Both the position numbers and the translations under genes were made by a program. A stretch of 64,000 bases of DNA from Selaginella tamariscina (lineage: Eukaryota; Streptophyta; Lycopodiopsida; Selaginellales; Selaginellaceae), in the NCBI GenBank assembly GCA_003024785.1, contig PUQB01000011.1, positions 186,001-250,000 on the forward strand, in the 5' to 3' direction. The notes below the pieces were generated by a model, which worked only from the letters and a program-made list of their open reading frames with translations, ran no database searches and was not told the origin of the DNA. Positions 11,100 to 25,200 of the stretch are shown one piece after another (within the stretch, counting starts at the first letter, position 1; each line of letters opens with the position of its first letter).

Positions 11100-13238
11100 G
11101 TTTCCTTCGGAAATATACATTCAACAAATCATACTTAACTGTAATTAATATGATTACATATATATTTACATATTTATAATAAATCAACTGCCCGCAATTT
11201 CTTCAGTTCTCTACATATAAACTATTTAAATGATTAATATGCGGACAAGATAAATTATTAGATAAAAACAAAATGGAGAAAGGAAAGGAACCTGTATTCT
11301 CAATATGTAATTTAAGTGCCAATATGAAAGATCCAGTATAGACGCATGCAAAATAGCAACTTTCAAACATGCTTCACAAAGTATAATATGCCCAGAACAC
11401 AATATTATGAAATAATCAACGTACTATATTCTGTTTGTATGTGTGTGTGTGTGTGTATGGTGTGTGAGAGAGAAAGAGAGGGAGAGAGGGAGAGGGAGAA
11501 GGAGAAGAGAAAAAGAAAAAGAAAGATAAGAAAAAAGAGAGTAAACCTGAAATATGTCTGAGGGATTTCTTTGACTGGCGCATGGTGATTGTTGTGTTAT
11601 AGGCCCACGTGATAGATGCTAGTGTTACAAGTTTGAAAGGTTTTTTGGAATTTCAGAGTGGCGCTTACCCTAGGTTCACTGCAATATATATGGTTCAAGG
11701 AAAAATGTATCCACGTGCCCTTGCATTAATTAGACGCGGTATTTTCTCAACCGTTGATTACTTCAATCCAAGCTATTTATTTTTTAACTTTTACCTCATT
11801 ATACTGGCATGTGTTGCCAGATAGATTAGGATCAATTTTAATATATTTAATTGTATTTTTTATTAATTATAATCCATTTTTAGATATTGATTATTTTAGG
11901 TTCAATTAATATAACATATAATAATAAATTTTTGAATTACACGTTTTAAAAATAAGATTTAATGTATATTATTATTTTTTATATTATACAACTTCTGTGA
12001 TGTATACACTTTGTTTTTTGAGCTCTCCTTATTTGCGTATCTACTGTATACATGTGTGTGTATATAGTGTATGCATATAATATATATATAATTAAGTTTA
12101 ACATTTGTATAATTGTGAGTTATTTGTAAAATATTTGTAAACTAATTATTCAGCACATATATATATTTAATTAATATCATTCTCAAAGATTGTTAAGCAA
12201 AACTTAGTTTTAACAAATAAATTAATGATCGAAAATGAATATTTTTTTTGATTTAAAATACATATTGTAAGTGTGTGTTAGTTTATGATATTTAAATTGC
12301 TAGTTCATGATATTTAACATTAACGAGTGTGAATTCTAATAGCCCAACAATTTAATTTATATATAGATGGAAAACTTAATTTTGTAAAAGTTAAAATCTG
12401 ACAACAACGATAAAATATATCTTAACACTAAAGTTAATGTTAATTTTAAGTTTTAATCAAGAATTCATAATAATAAATTTAAAGTATTTTAGTAATATCT
12501 AATCAATATTGATGATTTAATAAAGCTTTAGAATGTTACATGGTTAAGTGTACATTTTAATTAGAGTGATTAAACTTCATTTTAGTTTTAAACTTTGTTT
12601 AAAGTTTTAAATGTAAAATAATTAAAATTAGTAAAGGGGAAAGATGAAATATAGAATAGTTAGTAATATTCTATGTTTAAAGTAAAAAGGTTATGTTTAT
12701 ATGGCTTCATTATAATATGTAAGTTATAACTAAAATGGAATGTTTATAACTTCATTTCTTAATAATTAGCATTAGTTATTTAATTAGTATTTTTTAATAT
12801 TAAATGAATATTTTTTAGAATAATATATGTTTAAAAGAAAGAATATTCTTTAGAATATATGTTTGAAGATAGAATATTCTATTTTTGTAATTAACCCTTT
12901 AATAAATTCATGGACCAAAATTAATAACATTTAAAAATAGAAGGTATTAAGTTATATAATATATTATATTTAAGATTGTATGAGCTTAATATAAAACTTA
13001 AGGAAGAGTATGAAGGTACATTATATAAATATTGATGTTGTTATTAAATATTAATATTTAAATATAATATTAATTAAAAATTTATAGTAATAATAATATA
13101 TATATAATATACAAAATCCTATATAGTCAATCTTTCATATCTTTTTATAAATTTATATAGTTAAGTAAACAATTTAGTATTATTATTAAAGAGTTTATTA
13201 TAATTATCAATATTAAATATACTATATTTTATAATGAA

Positions 13239-13919
13239 TGGATGTTATATTAATTGGAATTATAGGATGTTACTTCTCATATTAAGAATTTAATTAATGA
13301 GAAGTAACTTTAACACATAATTAAATAAGCAAACACATAATGTATCCATCGAAGACATATCCTTAAAATATATTGCATACCCAATCTAATTTACACCATA
13401 ATGCATCAATTATAAAATAATTATCTTAAACGAAATTAAATTTAAAACAAATTCATTTGAAAACTCCATGTTACTTCTCATTAGGATGTTACTTCTCATT
13501 AATTAAATTCTTAATATGAATACTTTATTAAATAATAAGAATGTCTAAAATACAATTTGTGTCTAAAAAGTGAAATTAAGTTATGCTCGACAATATGAAC
13601 TAGCATACTTTTGTGTACTTTAAATATATTATATGTGCATAATTTACCATTAAAACATTAAAAGATTATATTTGATAATTAATAATGAATTAAATATTAA
13701 GAATGTGCATATCCAACATGTATATTTCCTAAAAGATTATCTAAAAATAGTAATTATATGGGTTTTTAACATGGTAAAAACAAAAGAAAGCATTTTCAAC
13801 ACTATCATTAATGTTATGACAAGCTTATTATATATGTCATTTATATAACATATAACCATGTTATATATGTTATATAAGGTTAAATGTTATATAAACCTCG
13901 TTGATTTATGCATGATAAA
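13239..13919. repeat. AT-rich spacer with fold-back and copies of the 21.3-21.9 kb sequence
   Basis: No gene is visible. About 13560-13880 is the reverse complement of about 21340-21597 and 21698-21730, while about 13290-13470 matches 21775-21920 in direct orientation. Copies of GTTACTTCTCATTA on both strands (about 13270-13510) make a fold-back. This looks like the flank of the second ParB-family unit rearranged several times. Confidence 0.5.
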
Positions 13920-16900
13920 CTAAATTGGGCATGATACATGAAAATGGAAATATAAAATTAAATATTAATAATAGTTAAGTTTTAATTATTAATTAATTAT
14001 TAAATAAATATATATATAGTCTTAATTAATAATTAATTAATTAATTAATCCTTAATTAACTTTAATTATCAATATATATAATAAACATTACAACCTAAAA
14101 TTCATACATAGAATATTTATATAATAAAATAATTATTATATTCTAGCAAGATATTCATAAAGTAAAGAATATTTCTAAAATATCTTAGAAATATTCAGTG
14201 TAAAAATATTTTACAATAATTTAAAAATATTATCAAACATAATCGAACATAATTACAAATGAAATCATTTCCTTATTAACATGTCAATCTATTTGTAATT
14301 ACTTTCTCATTAACTATACAAAAGAATCTTCTCATTTTGTTTAAGTCATTATCACTTTGATCGATGAAATCATTCTGGTTAATATCTTTATGTTGTTGTC
14401 ACCACCTAACATTCTCACGAATGCAATTAAGAATTGCCATCCTTGTTTGTAGAGTGCACAATTGATTTGCTTTAATTTATAAAACTCAAAATTACAAGAA
14501 AGAAAAGTGCCATGATATACTTTATATGATAGATATTGCTCACAAAAATTTTCAAGATTTTTTTTTTTAAGACATGTGTCCAAGTAGTTCACTAACTCAT
14601 TCATGGTATTAATATCAAAATATGGGTCGAAAGTGATTGGATGGATACAAGTAATATTTTGGTTGAGCATAGCCTTTTGAAGAGAGTCATGTACCACTAA
14701 GATATGTGCATTCTTTATTATGCTTAACTAATTGATCTCGCAATAAAACCCAATTATTCTTTCATTCTTGAAGATTTATGATTTGCTTTCCTTTTTAACA
14801 TTGTAGTATTCAAGAGGTTTATAATAATATTTATTGCTAGTCAAAAATCCAATCTTTATGAATCACCTCTTTTGCAATACTTTAGTGCTTGTTGAACAAA
14901 TTCAACAGCAATGTCATGTTATGAAACTGCATGTATAACCAAATCCTCACAAGCGCACCCATCTCCTTCAACTTTTGAAAGAGATGGTCCAACCCTGGAC
15001 AAAAATGATATCATGTTAAACTTTACCATGACAATGAATAAAATTCTCTGTTTGATTTCTCTCTTCAGGTCCTCAGGCCTTTGTCGATGAAATAGAATGC
15101 CATTGACATTTAACAATACAATATGGCCATAGGTAATAAAGGGCAACGTTGCTTTTTAAATGCTTTGCAACTCACTTATTTGGTCCCTTTCACATTCATC
15201 TTTTGATGCTATATTGTTGTCATCTTTTTTATTATTTACTTGTATATCATCCTTACAATATTCAGATATTATAGGCACTGAAGAAAGTGGTTCAGGAACT
15301 GAAGGCAATATAAATGATTATAACTGAAAAAGTTAAAAATGGTGGTTCAAAAACCTCAGTAATAAACTTTTTTTGTAACTTGTCAAGACAAGTGGTCCCC
15401 ATAGTGATGATGTTTTGAATTGCATTGTTGTACATTTCCTGTATGATCTCCGTCATTCTAACATGTGGCACAAGTAATTTTTGCCATACCCCCTCTTACT
15501 TCATGCCCCTATTGAAAATCCTTATTCTCAACTATTTTATTATATATGTAAAATGATTGTTAGTTGGTCTTATAATAACTAAGGTATATTATTTACCTTG
15601 TTAATGTGTGACTTATGTTTGAACTAAAAGCTTCTTTAGTATGTAAGAATTTATTTTCTCTATAAAGATACACAAATTATATAAAAATGCCTTATGTTAC
15701 ACTCATTTACAACTATCCATCACTTTAGCAATTTATTAATAATTCTTCTTTGTTGTTACCTTCTGAGCTAGGTAAAGAAGGTTTTAACCACTTGAAAAAT
15801 TATTCCTTTTTCTTTGTTGATGTTTCCATGATTAGTGAAGTAATTGAATGTTATGTGCTCCTTGAAATAACTTCTAGTGTGATATCTAGTTCAAATCATC
15901 CTCAAATTTTGACATTGGTCAGATTCCTCCTTAAAATTATCGCATTTCCTAGGAGGGAATTTTCCCAAATACTCATGTATGAGTTTGTTGGGATAGTCAA
16001 TTGAGAACCTCTCTATCCACTTGTTTAAGTCTTTGATCATGGTTTTATCATTTTCAATGGTAAACACACATGTATTCCAAAGGTAACACTCCTTCAAGAC
16101 GGAATTGTTAGTGCAGTATTCAAAAAACCCATGCATCACTGTGAGGACTCTTGATTAAGTTGACGATGTTGTGTGCAACTTGACGAGTAATGTTTGGATA
16201 ACATACATTGCCGAATACGTCCTTTTCAGCTATTGATGTATCAGATGAAGATTTAGACTCATTGGAGCAAAGGCAGATGCCTGACCAATTGTTTGGAAGT
16301 TTGAAATTATTTGGCGCATTCCTAACAACCAGGTGAACAACTGTATCAATACACTTAGGATTGGCATTGTTCACATAAAAGCCAATCTAATGATGTTTGT
16401 TCTTCTCAGCGAAGACGAAGGCGAAGGTATCAGTAACATGAACAAAAATCAAGAAATAAATACCTGAAGACGTAGGTATCAAATAAGTGTGCAAAAATTA
16501 AATAATAAATACCTTTTTTATACATGCTTGCACGGCTAAGCTTCTCCACCAAATCTTCTAGCTCTTTATCTGAAGAAGGATTTTTTGATACCTGCCAATC
16601 CATCACGAACATTTGAAAAATTTACTGTAGGTAATGATGTTACCCCATAAAGTCTCCGACTCCGACAACAAATAGCTTCTTCTGATTTGTAATGTCCTCT
16701 TTTATCATGTTCAACTCGGTTCTCTATTAAAAAATTACCATAAGAGAAGGCGTAATCGCAATGTTCTCCTTTTTGGCATTGGCATGCAATAGATTCTTGC
16801 CCAGATTTTTCTGATTGGTTTAACCATTAAACAAACATATCATCATCTGTCACCTGCAAATATTTATTAACCTCCTCATATGCTAGAGCTGAGGTTCAAC

Positions 16901-17945
16901 CCAATTTATGGTAGTGTATTCCCAACCACTCTTTAAAGTGTCTCATCATCTTTAACTCTATTGTCTTAAATGAAAAGGAGAGGTGGGATTGTTGTTATTA
17001 ATCTATAGTTTGCCATCAGCTACCAAATCAACTAACACATCCATCTCCTCCACTGTTATTCCTTTCAGAAGCTTCAACCATGTGAGCTTGAACATCCTTC
17101 ATAGGTTGGTAGACTTAACCTTCGGTGTCTTATTGGGTTTCCTTGCAGATTTCTTCAAGGGCTCCCTTGCATTTGTTTGCTTCTTTTTCAATGTTTCTTT
17201 CACCATGATCCCCACTCATTTGTTGAAGACCTTGTACTCGTGGCAAGAAATCAACATCATCAAGAAGGATGTTCCTTCCTGCCCACCTAGGCAAAATCAA
17301 TTGCAACAATTTTCTTGGCTCTCTGCAAATGGAATAATTAAAAGATTATTATGCTGGCGGATTTTTCTTACCTGGTATTCATGCAGTAGCTCTTTGAGGC
17401 CACCCAAAAGTTACCCACATGGATCGTATGTGTTTGAACTTTTCCTATATTTTGTTGTTGTAGTGGTTAGTAGTGTCTCATTTTGCAAATAGCTTATGGT
17501 ATTGCTTGGTTGTGAGATTTGGCTTAACTAAAAAACTGATTTTATTGTCAACTTCACATGAGTATGCTAAAAAAGTTTTGTTACCATTGTTCCCTTATTG
17601 TATTCACCGAGGAGTCATTGGACTGCCATTATCATGTGTTGGCCATTAATAATGTAATACCTTATTAATTTTTTACCTTCTGCCAATTTGGATCTTCATG
17701 ATTTGGTTTGGTGTTATCACCCACACTATCTCAATACCTTTCTTTCTTTCATAATATAGGCACAAAACAATATTATGTGAGATGGTGTACAAATTGTCAT
17801 TCTTCATTTTCTCCATGAACTCAACGACATGTTCCTGGTTGAGTGGTTTATAATTGAAGTTGGGGTTAACGTTACAATACTTAACCCTACACTTGTAAAT
17901 CTTATCATCTAACATCATTTCTTTATGACATGGGATGTCACTGGT
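13920..17945 (-). pseudogene. ParB/methylase-like/HAD gene, copy 1, decayed
   Basis: Same family as 51280-56394. Recognisable minus-strand blocks: ParB start (about 17918-17815, ECRVKYC, LNQEHVVEFMEKM), methylase-like part (about 16700-15890; DVFGNVCYPNITRQVAHNI then AWVF), HAD start (about 15130-15080, LLNVNGILFHR) and HAD C-terminal part (14697-14341). The first catalytic Asp of the HAD motif (LLDVNG in copy 3) is Asn here. Many stops and frame changes separate the blocks. The 5' end is cut at 17945 by the LTR of a Ty3/gypsy element, so the N-terminal module (seen at 55300-55970) is lost. Confidence 0.7.
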
Positions 17946-18865
17946 TGTTATAGTTTTTACTATGACTCGACCCTTTACTTTAAGGTGTGACTGTTGTTAC
18001 CTACCAAGTTGTGTGATGAACCCTAGATGTAGAAGAAAGATGCCCGCATAGTGCACTTGGATATTTAATAGCGGTCCGATCGGTGTCGTTAGGTATTTGC
18101 AAGAAACTCTAGGCGAAGATAGCATTTCCATTTTAAAAACTCTCCCTCGGTTTGAAGTTAGGTTTTCTATAAAAAGTATAGCTTGTTAAAAAGGGTTAGG
18201 GACACCCCTCTAATACCTCTCTAGGGTTAGGTTTAGGGTTAGGGTTTAGGCATCTCATTTTGATTAAAGGTTGGCATTTCCGTGCCAGTCCACTTACTCA
18301 CTTAGGAAAACGGGGGGGGGCGCTCCGTCACATAAATAAGGTAGAGTATGTGTAGTGAGGCTTCTTGGGTTCAAAAGAGAGCTCGTTAACCTCCTACCAG
18401 TGCAAGCTAAGTTTGTGTTGTTAAGGCACAACCCTGCCCTAACTTCCACACGACATGGGTACGTCCCACATTTGAATTAGACTATTTTTATCATTGGCAG
18501 GATCTCGCCTTTGTGACCGGGTACATCATTTTCAAGGAGTTAGTCAAATTTCTTGGTTCAAACCTGCTAGCAAGCTAAAAGGCATTGCCTGAATTCATGT
18601 TCCACAGAACTAGTGGTTGAGGCCTTGCTTTAGCTGCCTCAACCACACCAAGCTAGGAACAACACTTATAGCTTAGCTAGTCCGTGTATCTTAATTCACA
18701 AGGTGAGCCACGTTCGTGGACTTAGTCAATTAGGGGTTTAAGTTCCTAGGGGATGGGTTCCTAATATGGGTTACTTTACCAAAATTTGTGGAGTTTCCAA
18801 AGAGGGGATTTCAGGGTTGGCATCTGGCAAGCCCGCTTTTGTGGCACTAGGTAAAAACTCTGACA

Positions 18866-18880
18866 ATTGGTATTGGAGCA
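18866..18880 (+). other. Primer-binding site of gypsy A
   Basis: TGGTATTGGAGC sits 2 nt after the LTR end, two substitutions from the initiator tRNA-Met complement TGGTATCAGAGC seen at 61920. Confidence 0.6.
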
Positions 18881-19709
18881 AGTTCTCTACGGTTAGTAGG
18901 ATTGCCTTAAGTCATAGGGTATTTCAATGTTTAAATAACACTAAATTCTTGATCTACTCTATCGCTTTCGGTTAACATGTGCACAGAGAGTTTGATTCTG
19001 TGAGTTATTAATCTTTGGAGAACACTTGCTTAGTGAGTCAGTGTGAGATTCTAAATATGTCTGAAAATCTTATGTTGGTTCAGTTGATGCATGTGAGTGT
19101 ACAACCTGTGCAGGGTGTTTCCAACTTCATATTAAGAATATTCTAAGCATATTCTTCAAGTGTTGAAACTAGGGTTTAATACGATGAGCAAGAGAAAGCA
19201 ATCTGAGCTTGAGGCAGAGAGGCTAAAAATGAGATGGATGAAGCTAATCTAGGTCAACTTCCTAGAGTTAGGCAACGGCCTGGTTAGCAAGAAATAATGA
19301 TGGATGCCCTAAATAAACTTCGAGGAGATATTTTAGGGTTGAACGATTGAATCGATAATGTTGTTGATTAGATTCCAACGGTTACCACATTACTAGATGT
19401 TCCATAACTAAACACATGAAAAAAAGAAGATGAAGCATGTTTCGAAGTTCCTCTGAATCGAATTCTTCAACAGATGAAGGAGGTACTGAACTTAATAAAT
19501 TCAAGCTAGTTAAGCCTTTAGAATTTTTGGGTTTAAAAGACTACAAAATTCTAAACGACTAGTTATATGATATGGAAGGTTATTTCGAGGCTGTTTCCGT
19601 GAAAAAGACAAAAAAGGTTGCATGTGCCAAATAGTTTCTTAAAAGAGAAGTTAAGACTTAGTGGCAGATAGTTGAAAGTAAACGTGAATATCAAAACAGC
19701 TGGAAACAC

Positions 19710-20374
19710 ATGAAAAAGGAGATTAAAAAATTGTATATGCCGGATGACCTTGGGTTGCGATTGCGTGTTGATTTGGCAGCTTGTAAACAAGGAGTTTGGG
19801 GAAACATGGTGGACCATGTTTATCGGTTTAAAAGTGTACGGCATTTGGTTCTGAACATGAGCAATGATGAAGCTCGAAGTTGCTTCATGGCCAGCTTAAA
19901 TGAGAAGACGCGAAAGGAAATCCTAAGGTACAAGTCAATAAGCTATTGGGAATGTCATGAGGTAGCTCAAAAGGTTGCTTATGGCATGTGGTTAAAAGAC
20001 TTATACAATAAGGGGGAGGAAGCAAAACCTAAATCGATGAGTTTTCCTTAAAAATTTGGGTTCAAAAGGTTTGATAAAAGACTAAATCAATCACTGTCAA
20101 TTCGAAATGCAAGTCGCTTTGTTAGTAGTTACAAGTTTTCAGATACATCAAAACCCATCGGATTTTGAAAACTGTTAGCATTACCACCACCTCAGTAGGC
20201 CAAGGGCTTAGCTCCAAAGTCTGCTCCCCCACAATCCACAAAGGAGTTTTAAAATGTTATAATTGTAACAAGCCTGGTCATTTCACTAGAGAATGTCCCT
20301 CACAACAATTGGGTCATTTCAAGGCGATGGTAGAAGAGGAAGTTGCTGAATCAGAAATGCTTGAATATCCATAA
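19710..20374 (+). pseudogene. Gag remnant with zinc knuckle (gypsy A)
   Basis: Open blocks 19710-20051 and 20165-20374. The first has a gag-like VDHVYRFKSVRHLVLNMSND; the second a CX2CX4HX4C knuckle (CYNCNKPGHFTREC). A stop at 20049 and a frame change separate them. Upstream 19430-19700 has further gag-like phrases (KPLEFLGLKDYK) with stops. Confidence 0.6.
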
Positions 20375-21597
20375 GATGAGTCAAAGGAGGTAATGTTGTG
20401 CCAGACACAACTTACCTTATTCGCTATTCAATATACAACTTCATATCGACTAGTCTAGCTCATCGATTGAATTTGGATGTAATAAAGATGTGTGAAATAA
20501 AAATTAATTTTAGCAAAGGTTCTCAAATTATTAATAATATAGCAAGGGCAATTCATGTCCAAATCAAAAATTGGAAGGCTAAGATAGACATAATTGTCTT
20601 GAATATGATGGGGTTTGACTTTGTATTGGGTATGGAATGGTTTCATAAATATGTAGTCGAAATGAGGAATTCCGAAGATAATCGAATCATGCTCAGATAA
20701 GGAGGACCTTAAAAAAACAACACTCAAGATGAAAACATTAATTGATATCCTATGTTTCTTACTTTAATTAGTTACGTAAGGTGGTTAAATATCAGGAATG
20801 TGTATTTCTTGTAATGATTTTGGATACTAGTGAAGTTAAGATAGGAGATGGTTAAGAATCTGTTCCCAAACCTATTCTGAAAGTTTTGAACATGTTTAAG
20901 GACATGTTGCTGGAAGACTTGCTACCCAAGTTACCTACACGTTGAGGTTTGGCCCATAGGATAAAGATTTTGCCAAGTTCGTTTCCACCGACAAGAGCTC
21001 CATATCGGTTGAATCCTCAAGAGTTAATAAAATTAAAGAGACAGTTGACAGAATTGATTGTTCGATGACACATTACCTAGTCGATCGCTGTATGTGCACC
21101 GATTTTGTTTGTAATAAAAAAGGATGATACATTACTATCGAGCATTAAACACGATAATTATAAAAAATAAGTATCTTCTTCCACGAATTGATGACTTATT
21201 TTATAAGCTATTAAAGGCAAAGTATTTTTCAAGAATAGACTTGCAATTTGGGTATCATCATATTTGGGTAGCATAGAATGACATTAAGAAGACCGCTTTT
21301 TCAAACACGTTATGAATAATTTGAGTTTCTAGTCTTGCCATTCGAGTTAAGGTTATATGTTATATAAATGACATACATTATTAATAGTGTTGAAAATGCT
21401 TTCTTTTGTTTTTACCATGTTAAAAACCCATATAATTACTATTTTTAGAGAATCTTTTATGAAATATACATGTTGGATATGCACATTCTTAATATTTAAT
21501 TCATTATTAATTATCAAATATAATCTTTTAATGGTAAATTATGCACATATATTATATTTAAAGTACACATAAAAGTATGCTAGTTCATATTGTCGAG

Positions 21598-21697
21598 TTA
21601 CAGGATTGTGGCGGAGGTCAATCCTGTAGCTTTCCGACTAGAGTTACCATCTATGGTGAAACTTCATCCTGTGTTTCACACCTCTTTGTTGGAGCCA
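21598..21697 (+). pseudogene. Detached gypsy integrase C-terminal fragment
   Basis: About 100 bp encode [17 protein letters not shown] then [14 protein letters not shown], the classic tail of Ty3/gypsy polyprotein after integrase. It is flanked on both sides by the AT-rich sequence that is continuous in the inverted copy near 13580. Confidence 0.7.
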
Positions 21698-22239
21698 TAA
21701 CTTAATTTCACTTTTTAGACACAAATTGTATTTTAGACATTCTTATTATTTAATAAAGTATTCATATTAAGAATTTAATTAACAAGAAGTAACTTAACAC
21801 ATAATTTAAATAAGCAAACACATAATGTATCCATCTAAGATTACCATAATGCATCAATTATAAAATAATTATCTTAAATGAAATTAAATGTTAAAACAAA
21901 TTCATTGAAAACTCCATGTTTCACATATCCAAATTTGATATAGTACACACATACACACACAAGATTACAATGTTTTAATGTTAAACTTATATTTTAAAAT
22001 TATGTAGCATACAAGATTTATAAATACTATTAAAATCGTGAAAAGAACTATAAAAAGCATCACAAGTATACAACATTTCTACAATGAAGATATGTTATTC
22101 TTATAATATATTTTCCTTAATGTACTTAATGTCAAGTTTAACTTAAAAAATTTACTTACAATTAAATTATCATTAATATATATTTTCTATAGAATGTATA
22201 CACGTATAATATATCTAAGACACACTAATGCATGTTGTA

Positions 22240-25200
22240 ACTAAAATGGGCATACTACATGAGAATGGGAATATAAAATAAATTGCTAATTAATACTTAA
22301 ATTTTAATTATTAATTAATTATTTTTTAAATATTTTAAATAAGACTTAAATATTAATTAATTAACAAATTAATCCTTCATTAACCTTACTTAGTAATGAA
22401 TATTTCTAAAATATCTTAGAATATTTATATTATTCTTTGTTATAAAAATAATTTACAATAATTAAAAAATACTATCAAACATAATTACAAATGAAATCAT
22501 TTTTTTATTAACCTGTTAATTTATTTATAAATACTTTCTTCTTAACCATACAAAGAAATCTCCTCATTTTGTATAACTCATCACTCTCCGAATTAATCGA
22601 ATCATTTTGGTCAATATCTTTATGTTGTTGCCACCATTTAACACTTTCACGAATGCAGTTAGGAGTTGTCATCCTTGTTAATACATAAGCTATGATAAGA
22701 ACATGAGTGCATAAAGGCTTTATCTAAAACATGACATTAGAATAACATGACCTTAAGAAACATGACCTTAAGAATAATATTGTAGAGCGTTCAATTGCTC
22801 TTCTTCAATTTATAAAATTTAAAATCACAAGAAAGAAAAGCTTCAAGATATGTTTGATATGGTGTATATTGTCACGACCCAATACAAGATGCAGAATTCT
22901 AGATACAAAATATGGGTTATAGGATATGCCTACAGGATATACCTACAGGAATATCCTGTAGGATATGTTACAGGATATGCCGAGAGGATAAGGGTCACTA
23001 TTCTTAGCTCATGACTAGATTAGACTCATGACCAGATTAGCTTGGAGTTGTGAGCATAAAAGCTCCGACCTAATTATTATACAATCAGTTACTATCAACA
23101 CCAGTCATTCTACTATCATTCTTGTTCTTGTCTTGCTCTTTGCCTCCTGCTCTTATCTTGTTCTTGGTTCTCATCTTGCTCCTGGTTCCTAGTTCCTGTC
23201 CTGCTCCAATTCTTGTCTTGTTCCCTGTTCTGCTCCTGACTCAAGACTTCTTGTCCTCAAAATTCTGCTCTCTTCCTTGACAGATATTACTCACAAAAGT
23301 TTTTAAGATTCTTCTTTCTGAGGCATGTATCCAAGTAGTTCACTAGCTCATTCATGGTATTGATATTAGAATATGGGTCGAAAGTGATTGGATGGATATT
23401 ATAAGCAATATTTTGGTTGAGCATAGCCTTTTGAGGAGAGTCATCTACCACGAAGATATGTGCGTTCTTTATTATCCTTACCTGATTGATCTTCCAATGA
23501 AGCATAATTAATCTTTCATTCTTGAAGAAGTATGGCTTGCTTTTCTTTCTTATATCATAAAATTCGAGAGGTTTATACATATTCGCTGGTCAAAAATTCA
23601 ATCTTTACGAATCACCTCTTCTGCAACACTACAATGTTTCTTAAGCAAATTCAGCAGCGGTGTCAAGTTGTGAATCTGCATGCATGACCAAATCCCCACA
23701 AGTGCACCCATCTCCTTAAGCTTTTGAAAAGACGTGTCCAACCCGGGCAAAAAATGATATCATGTCAAATTTACCATGACAAGGAATGAAATCTCTTGTT
23801 TGATTTCTTTTTTTCTATCCTCGGGCCTTTGTCAGAAGCAAAACACCATTGACATCCAACAACACAATATGACATGGGTAACAAGGGATAGCGTTGCCTC
23901 TCGAATGCTTTGCAACTCACTTGTTTGGTCCCTTTCACATTTATCTGTTGACGCTATATTGTTGCCTATCCCTTTATCATTTACTTGTACATCATCCTTA
24001 CAAGATTCAAATATTACAGGCGCTGAAGAAAGTGATTTAGGAACTTGAAGGCAATAGAAATGATGATGCAAAAACTAAAGTGGTCCCCATGGTAAGGATG
24101 TTTTGAGCTGCATTATTATCTATTTCTGCATGAACTCTGTCATTATGACATGTGGCCTCTCTTACCTCATGCCAATGCTGAAAATCCATGTTCTCAACTG
24201 TTTCATTACATCTGCAAAATGATAATTAGCTGGTTATAATTATCAAGGTATATTATTTACCTTGTTAATTGTGACCATGTTTGAACTAAAAGCTTCTTTA
24301 ATCCTTGAGAATTTATTTTCTGTACAAATATAAACGAAATATACAAAAATGCCTTATGTTACACTCATTTACAACTATTCATCACTCTAACAATTCATTA
24401 ACAATTCTTTGCTGTTACCTTCTGAGTGAGGCAAAGAAGGTTTTAGCCACTTGAAGATCGTTCAACATCTTCCGTATCTTTTGTTGATGTTTCCATGGTC
24501 AATGGAGTAAGTGAATGTGTTATGTTCTGTACTCCTCGAAGTCTAATATCTGGTTCAAGATTGTTCTCAAACTCCGACATTGACCAGATTCTTCATTAAA
24601 GCTATTGCACTTCTCGGGAGGGAACTTTCCCAAATGCTATTGTATGGGTTTGGGGGTAGTCAGTTGAGAACCTCTCTATCCACTTGTTCAAGTCCTCAAC
24701 CATGGTCTTATCCTTTTCAACGGCAATCACACATGTATCCCAAAGGTAACACTTCTTCAAGATGGATCTCCTAGTGTAGTAGTAAAAAACCCATGCATCA
24801 TTGTGAGGACCCTTGATCAAGTTAACAATGCTCTGTGTAGCCTGACTTGTAATGTTTGGATAACGTACATTGCCGAATACGTCCCTCTCAGCTATCGGTG
24901 TATTAGATGGAGGTTCAGGCCCATTGGAGTGCAAACAGATGCATGGCCAGTCATTTGGAAGTTTGAAATTGTTTAGCACATTCCTAATAACCAAGTGAAC
25001 AATCATATCAATGCACTTGGGATTAGCATCGTCATATAAAATCCTATCCAACGATGTTTATTCTTCTTGGCAAAGACAATGGCAAAAGTATCGGTGACAT
25101 GAGCAAGAATCAAGAAATAAATACCTGAAAACGTAGGTATCAGTTAAGAGTGCAAAAATTCAATAATAAATACCTTCTTTGTACATGCTTGCACGGCTAA

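Larger units (their letters stand above)
7906..13238. repeat. Left arm of large inverted repeat (IR1)
   Basis: This stretch matches, as reverse complement, 36149-36422 plus 40708-45761. The match covers a truncated multi-exon gene (7906-11099), its leader (to about 11700) and a long AT-rich flank (about 11820-13238). The right copy is interrupted by a 4.28 kb retrotransposon; this copy is continuous there (about 12940-12990). Outer breakpoint: GAATGCCCGAAATGGTAA is shared and the flanks then differ. Identity by eye is high with scattered small indels. Confidence 0.85.
17946..21697 (+). mobile_element. Ty3/gypsy retrotransposon A, degenerate, 3' truncated
   Basis: LTR 17946-18865 (TGTTATAG ... 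TGACA) shares its start and many blocks with the LTR at 60171. The primer site follows (18868, TGGTATTGGAGC, a decayed copy of the initiator tRNA-Met complement). Gag-like frames follow, with a CCHC knuckle CYNCNKPGHFTRECP at about 20250-20295; a protease-like FISTSLAHRLNLDV ... VLGMEWFHKY (20430-20650); and an RT remnant with APYRLNPQELIKLKRQLTEL (about 21000) and [14 protein letters not shown] (about 21225). RT breaks off near 21335. A detached integrase-tail fragment lies at 21598-21697. No second LTR is present. Confidence 0.75.

Noticed and set aside
17946..18865. Region considered as a host gene promoter because of the GC shift
   Set aside because: Shared start with 60171 and a following tRNA-Met primer site mark it as an LTR.
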